A program made the position numbers and the translations under genes. From contig NC_052131.2 of NCBI RefSeq assembly GCF_016086655.4, positions 9,035,940 through 9,099,939 on the forward strand: 64,000 bases of DNA, in the 5' to 3' direction. This document shows positions 61,770 through 64,000 of the stretch, in pieces (the first letter of the stretch is position 1; each line of letters opens with the position of its first letter). This DNA comes from Lepeophtheirus salmonis (taxonomy: Eukaryota > Arthropoda > Copepoda > Siphonostomatoida > Caligidae). Below the pieces are notes generated by a model, which saw only the letters and a list, made by a program, of their open reading frames with translations, did no database searches and was not told the DNA's origin.

Positions 61770-64000
61770 AATTTGAAATGTTACTTATTCCAGGTGAATG
61801 TCTAATTGTATTGGTATTCCGTAATGTATTACTATTTTCTCGGGATTTCAGTGTTGATGCTTGAGATATATTTAGGGGGAATGTAGGTTTGATAAAATTC
61901 TCAGTGGCATCCCTGCTAAGGACCAATGCATAAGGCAAAAAAGAAACTAAAGTTCACAGGGCAAGATACATTTCTACCATTGAAATAGTGTCCAAATCTT
62001 CACATCTTTATCCTATTGTCAACAACATATCTTCTACTACTTTTAAACATGATTTATTCAGTTTCTTTATTTTTGACAATTTCCTTGATAATGTTGTTTA
62101 ATAAATGAAAATCTATGACCATCAACAAAATATAAGATTTAATTTGAAATACGAAGTATGATTGACAGTCTTTTCTTTTTAAAATTGCCATTTACACAAA
62201 TAAAAGACTTGATATGATGAGAAAAACCAACTATCTAACAATTTTAAAAGGTATCATAATGTCATAGGGCAAGCTTGAAATTATACCTGGGACGGATGGA
62301 AATGCTTGAAATTTGGTAGTAGGTCAAAACGCTCATTTATATGGCTAAGGTGTAATAGATTTGAATATAGCTTTCATGAAATTCATTTTTATGTTTTGGG
62401 TAAAAATTAAAAATACGTCAGAGGCTTTTTTTCCATTCAATTATGAAGTATTAAATTTGGTACAGTTGATTGCATAGTGTCCATAAAAAGTCATGTTTCT
62501 AATTTTGATATATATGTTTCAATAAGACTTGAAACAGTTAATGAACATTATAGGTTAACCAAATACTAAAAAAATTTTAGTAATAGGACAACTCGTTAAC
62601 TTTATGTTTGAATGGATTGAGTATCACTGATAATAGACTGATGATAGATGACTGGAGAAATTCACACTCACTTTGGCTTACAAATATGTTTGTTATGATT
62701 TTTTTTTTCAGTATGATTAGGAAAATAAAATATTTTATTCATCATAAATTATTTAAAATAATGGATGCCTGATATGATACTTGTAAAATAATTGTAAAAT
62801 TTAGTATTGATCGGGTATTTACTTGATTTATAACACGTTCATTTCAATACTGTACAGTTTAAACAAGTGGAACCTAACCAATACTGATTCAGCAACCTTT
62901 TTAATCTCACGTTTGTATAATAACGTAACCAAGAGCTAAAATTCAAATCTTATACTTATAAGACCCAGAAGCATGAAATTTTTTACAGTTATTTTATTTG
63001 GAATAAATATGCGAAATATGAATGAACAACTGCAAAAATTCTTCTTGACCTCAATATATAGTTTTATTTAATTTATTATCATTACATTAAAAAATAGAAA
63101 TAGGAAGGAAATATACCGGGGTTTTCAAGGAGTAAGAATAATTTCAAACGCCGCGTTATACAAAATTCATGGTGCTTTCAACTGCATTTTGGGAGAACCT
63201 CTTGTATCTTGGTTTTGTAACAAATTGCAATCTCAAATTTACGAACAATTATTGGTTCATTGGTGCTCATAAAGTATAAAAAATGGTTGGAATAATCATT
63301 GTACAGGAGACATGTTATAATTTGCTAGAACTTTTTTTAAATCATGGAACTTCTCTATTCAAATATAACCTTTTATTTTTGTTTTAGCAATTTTTATATA
63401 TTTGAATATTCCTTTTTTTTTACTTTTTTATTCGATCCTCAACAACTCGACACATCCCAATATTATATTATAGATGAAAGATGTTTATTTAGTAGGAATT
63501 GTTTTACATGGCCGTGGATAGTGGCATCCCATTGGATTTATTACAGATTATTAGTAGTTTTTATACTAATTTGTTTATTAACAAGGATAAAATTCATATG
63601 GAACTTCTGTATATTGAAAAAACAAAACGAAAATTAATGTGGTCACCCTGACAATTTGAAGTGTGTTTGGAAGAAGAACAGCTCAGCTTTTATGATGTTT
63701 TCACAAAAACTAAGTGTATAAACAAAATAAATACAAACCACACTCCGTATTTAGCAATGATATAGTTAGGAATTATGGCGATGTCAATCTTTAATTTGCC
63801 TCAAAATCCCAAGATAACTTAGACTTATAATTCTACAACTGATCCTTGGAGTTACTCTTCGTTTTTACGCAATAGGTATTTGTTATACTTATTGTTCTCC
63901 TTCAAGAATAAAATATAACATCTTTGGAAAATCAAAAAAATATTTTCAAGCAGCCATTACAAAAAGAACCCAATTTTTCAATTTAATATTTTGTTAGCCC
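61770..64000. other. AT-rich interval without supported genes
   Basis: Possible acceptors follow the 61.7-kb donor (TTACTTATTCCAG at about 61793 and CTCGGGATTTCAG at about 61850), but each leads to a quick stop. A 97-codon hydrophobic plus frame at 63344-63637 has no known motif. Confidence 0.35.

Noticed and set aside
63344..63637. 97-codon hydrophobic ORF that might be a membrane protein
   Set aside because: The hydrophobicity follows from T-rich sequence; no start context, splice signal or recognisable motif supports it.
1..64000. CRISPR arrays, operons, prophage or plasmid features
   Set aside because: No short regularly spaced repeats or tiled long ORFs occur; the composition and transposon types indicate an animal nuclear genome.

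Overview
The window looks like repeat-rich, AT-rich (by eye about 70% A+T) nuclear DNA from an animal, most likely an arthropod. The decayed Tc1/mariner, piggyBac-like and hAT-like relics and the short intron-like signals suggest a copepod such as a sea louse. That placement is an inference from the repeat landscape, not from a diagnostic gene. There are no bacterial-style operons, no Shine-Dalgarno/ORF tiling, no rRNA and no CRISPR. No intact host gene can be supported. Nearly every open frame is short (under about 140 codons) and is either a chance frame or a piece of a dead transposon.

Layout. 0-5 kb: a 125-codon orphan ORF, a candidate terminal exon on the minus strand, and a piggyBac-like relic with a recognisable transposase C-terminus. 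5.7-7.1 kb: the best preserved element, a 1.3-kb mariner-like copy with both inverted repeats and TA flanks but a broken transposase. 8-10.4 kb: a 121-bp MITE and a hAT-like inverted-repeat element. 11-16.3 kb: a possible LTR-like/regulatory patch and two mariner relics. 17-23 kb: a 120-bp MITE, a Tc1/mariner N-terminal fragment, a frameshifted fragment of a repeat-borne arthropod protein family, and another mariner relic. 23-37 kb: mostly featureless AT-rich DNA with a Tc1 relic, an exon-like ORF, a repeat-borne ORF, a tRNA-like sequence and a small mariner relic. 37.3-39.2 kb: a degenerate tandem array of about 165-220-bp units followed directly by a short inverted-repeat element. 39.9-43.3 kb: a diverged direct-repeat pair and a mariner relic. 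47-54 kb: a weak tandem repeat, two mariner relics, a hAT-like MITE with an imperfect 8-bp target duplication, and a dispersed repeat that matches one at 15 kb. 55.8-58 kb: an internally deleted mariner with both ends, and a C-terminal scrap of another. 60-62 kb: a hairpin and a second copy of the exon-like ORF seen at 28.7 kb.

How the parts relate. At least eleven independent Tc1/mariner insertions are present in both orientations. All have frameshifts, stops or lost catalytic residues, so none should be autonomous. Two short elements (8094-8214 and the ends of 55883-56731) share termini, which shows a MITE derived from a larger mariner inside one window. The most unusual unexplained structures are the 37.3-38.6 kb tandem array and the paired exon-like ORFs at 28.7 and 61.5 kb.
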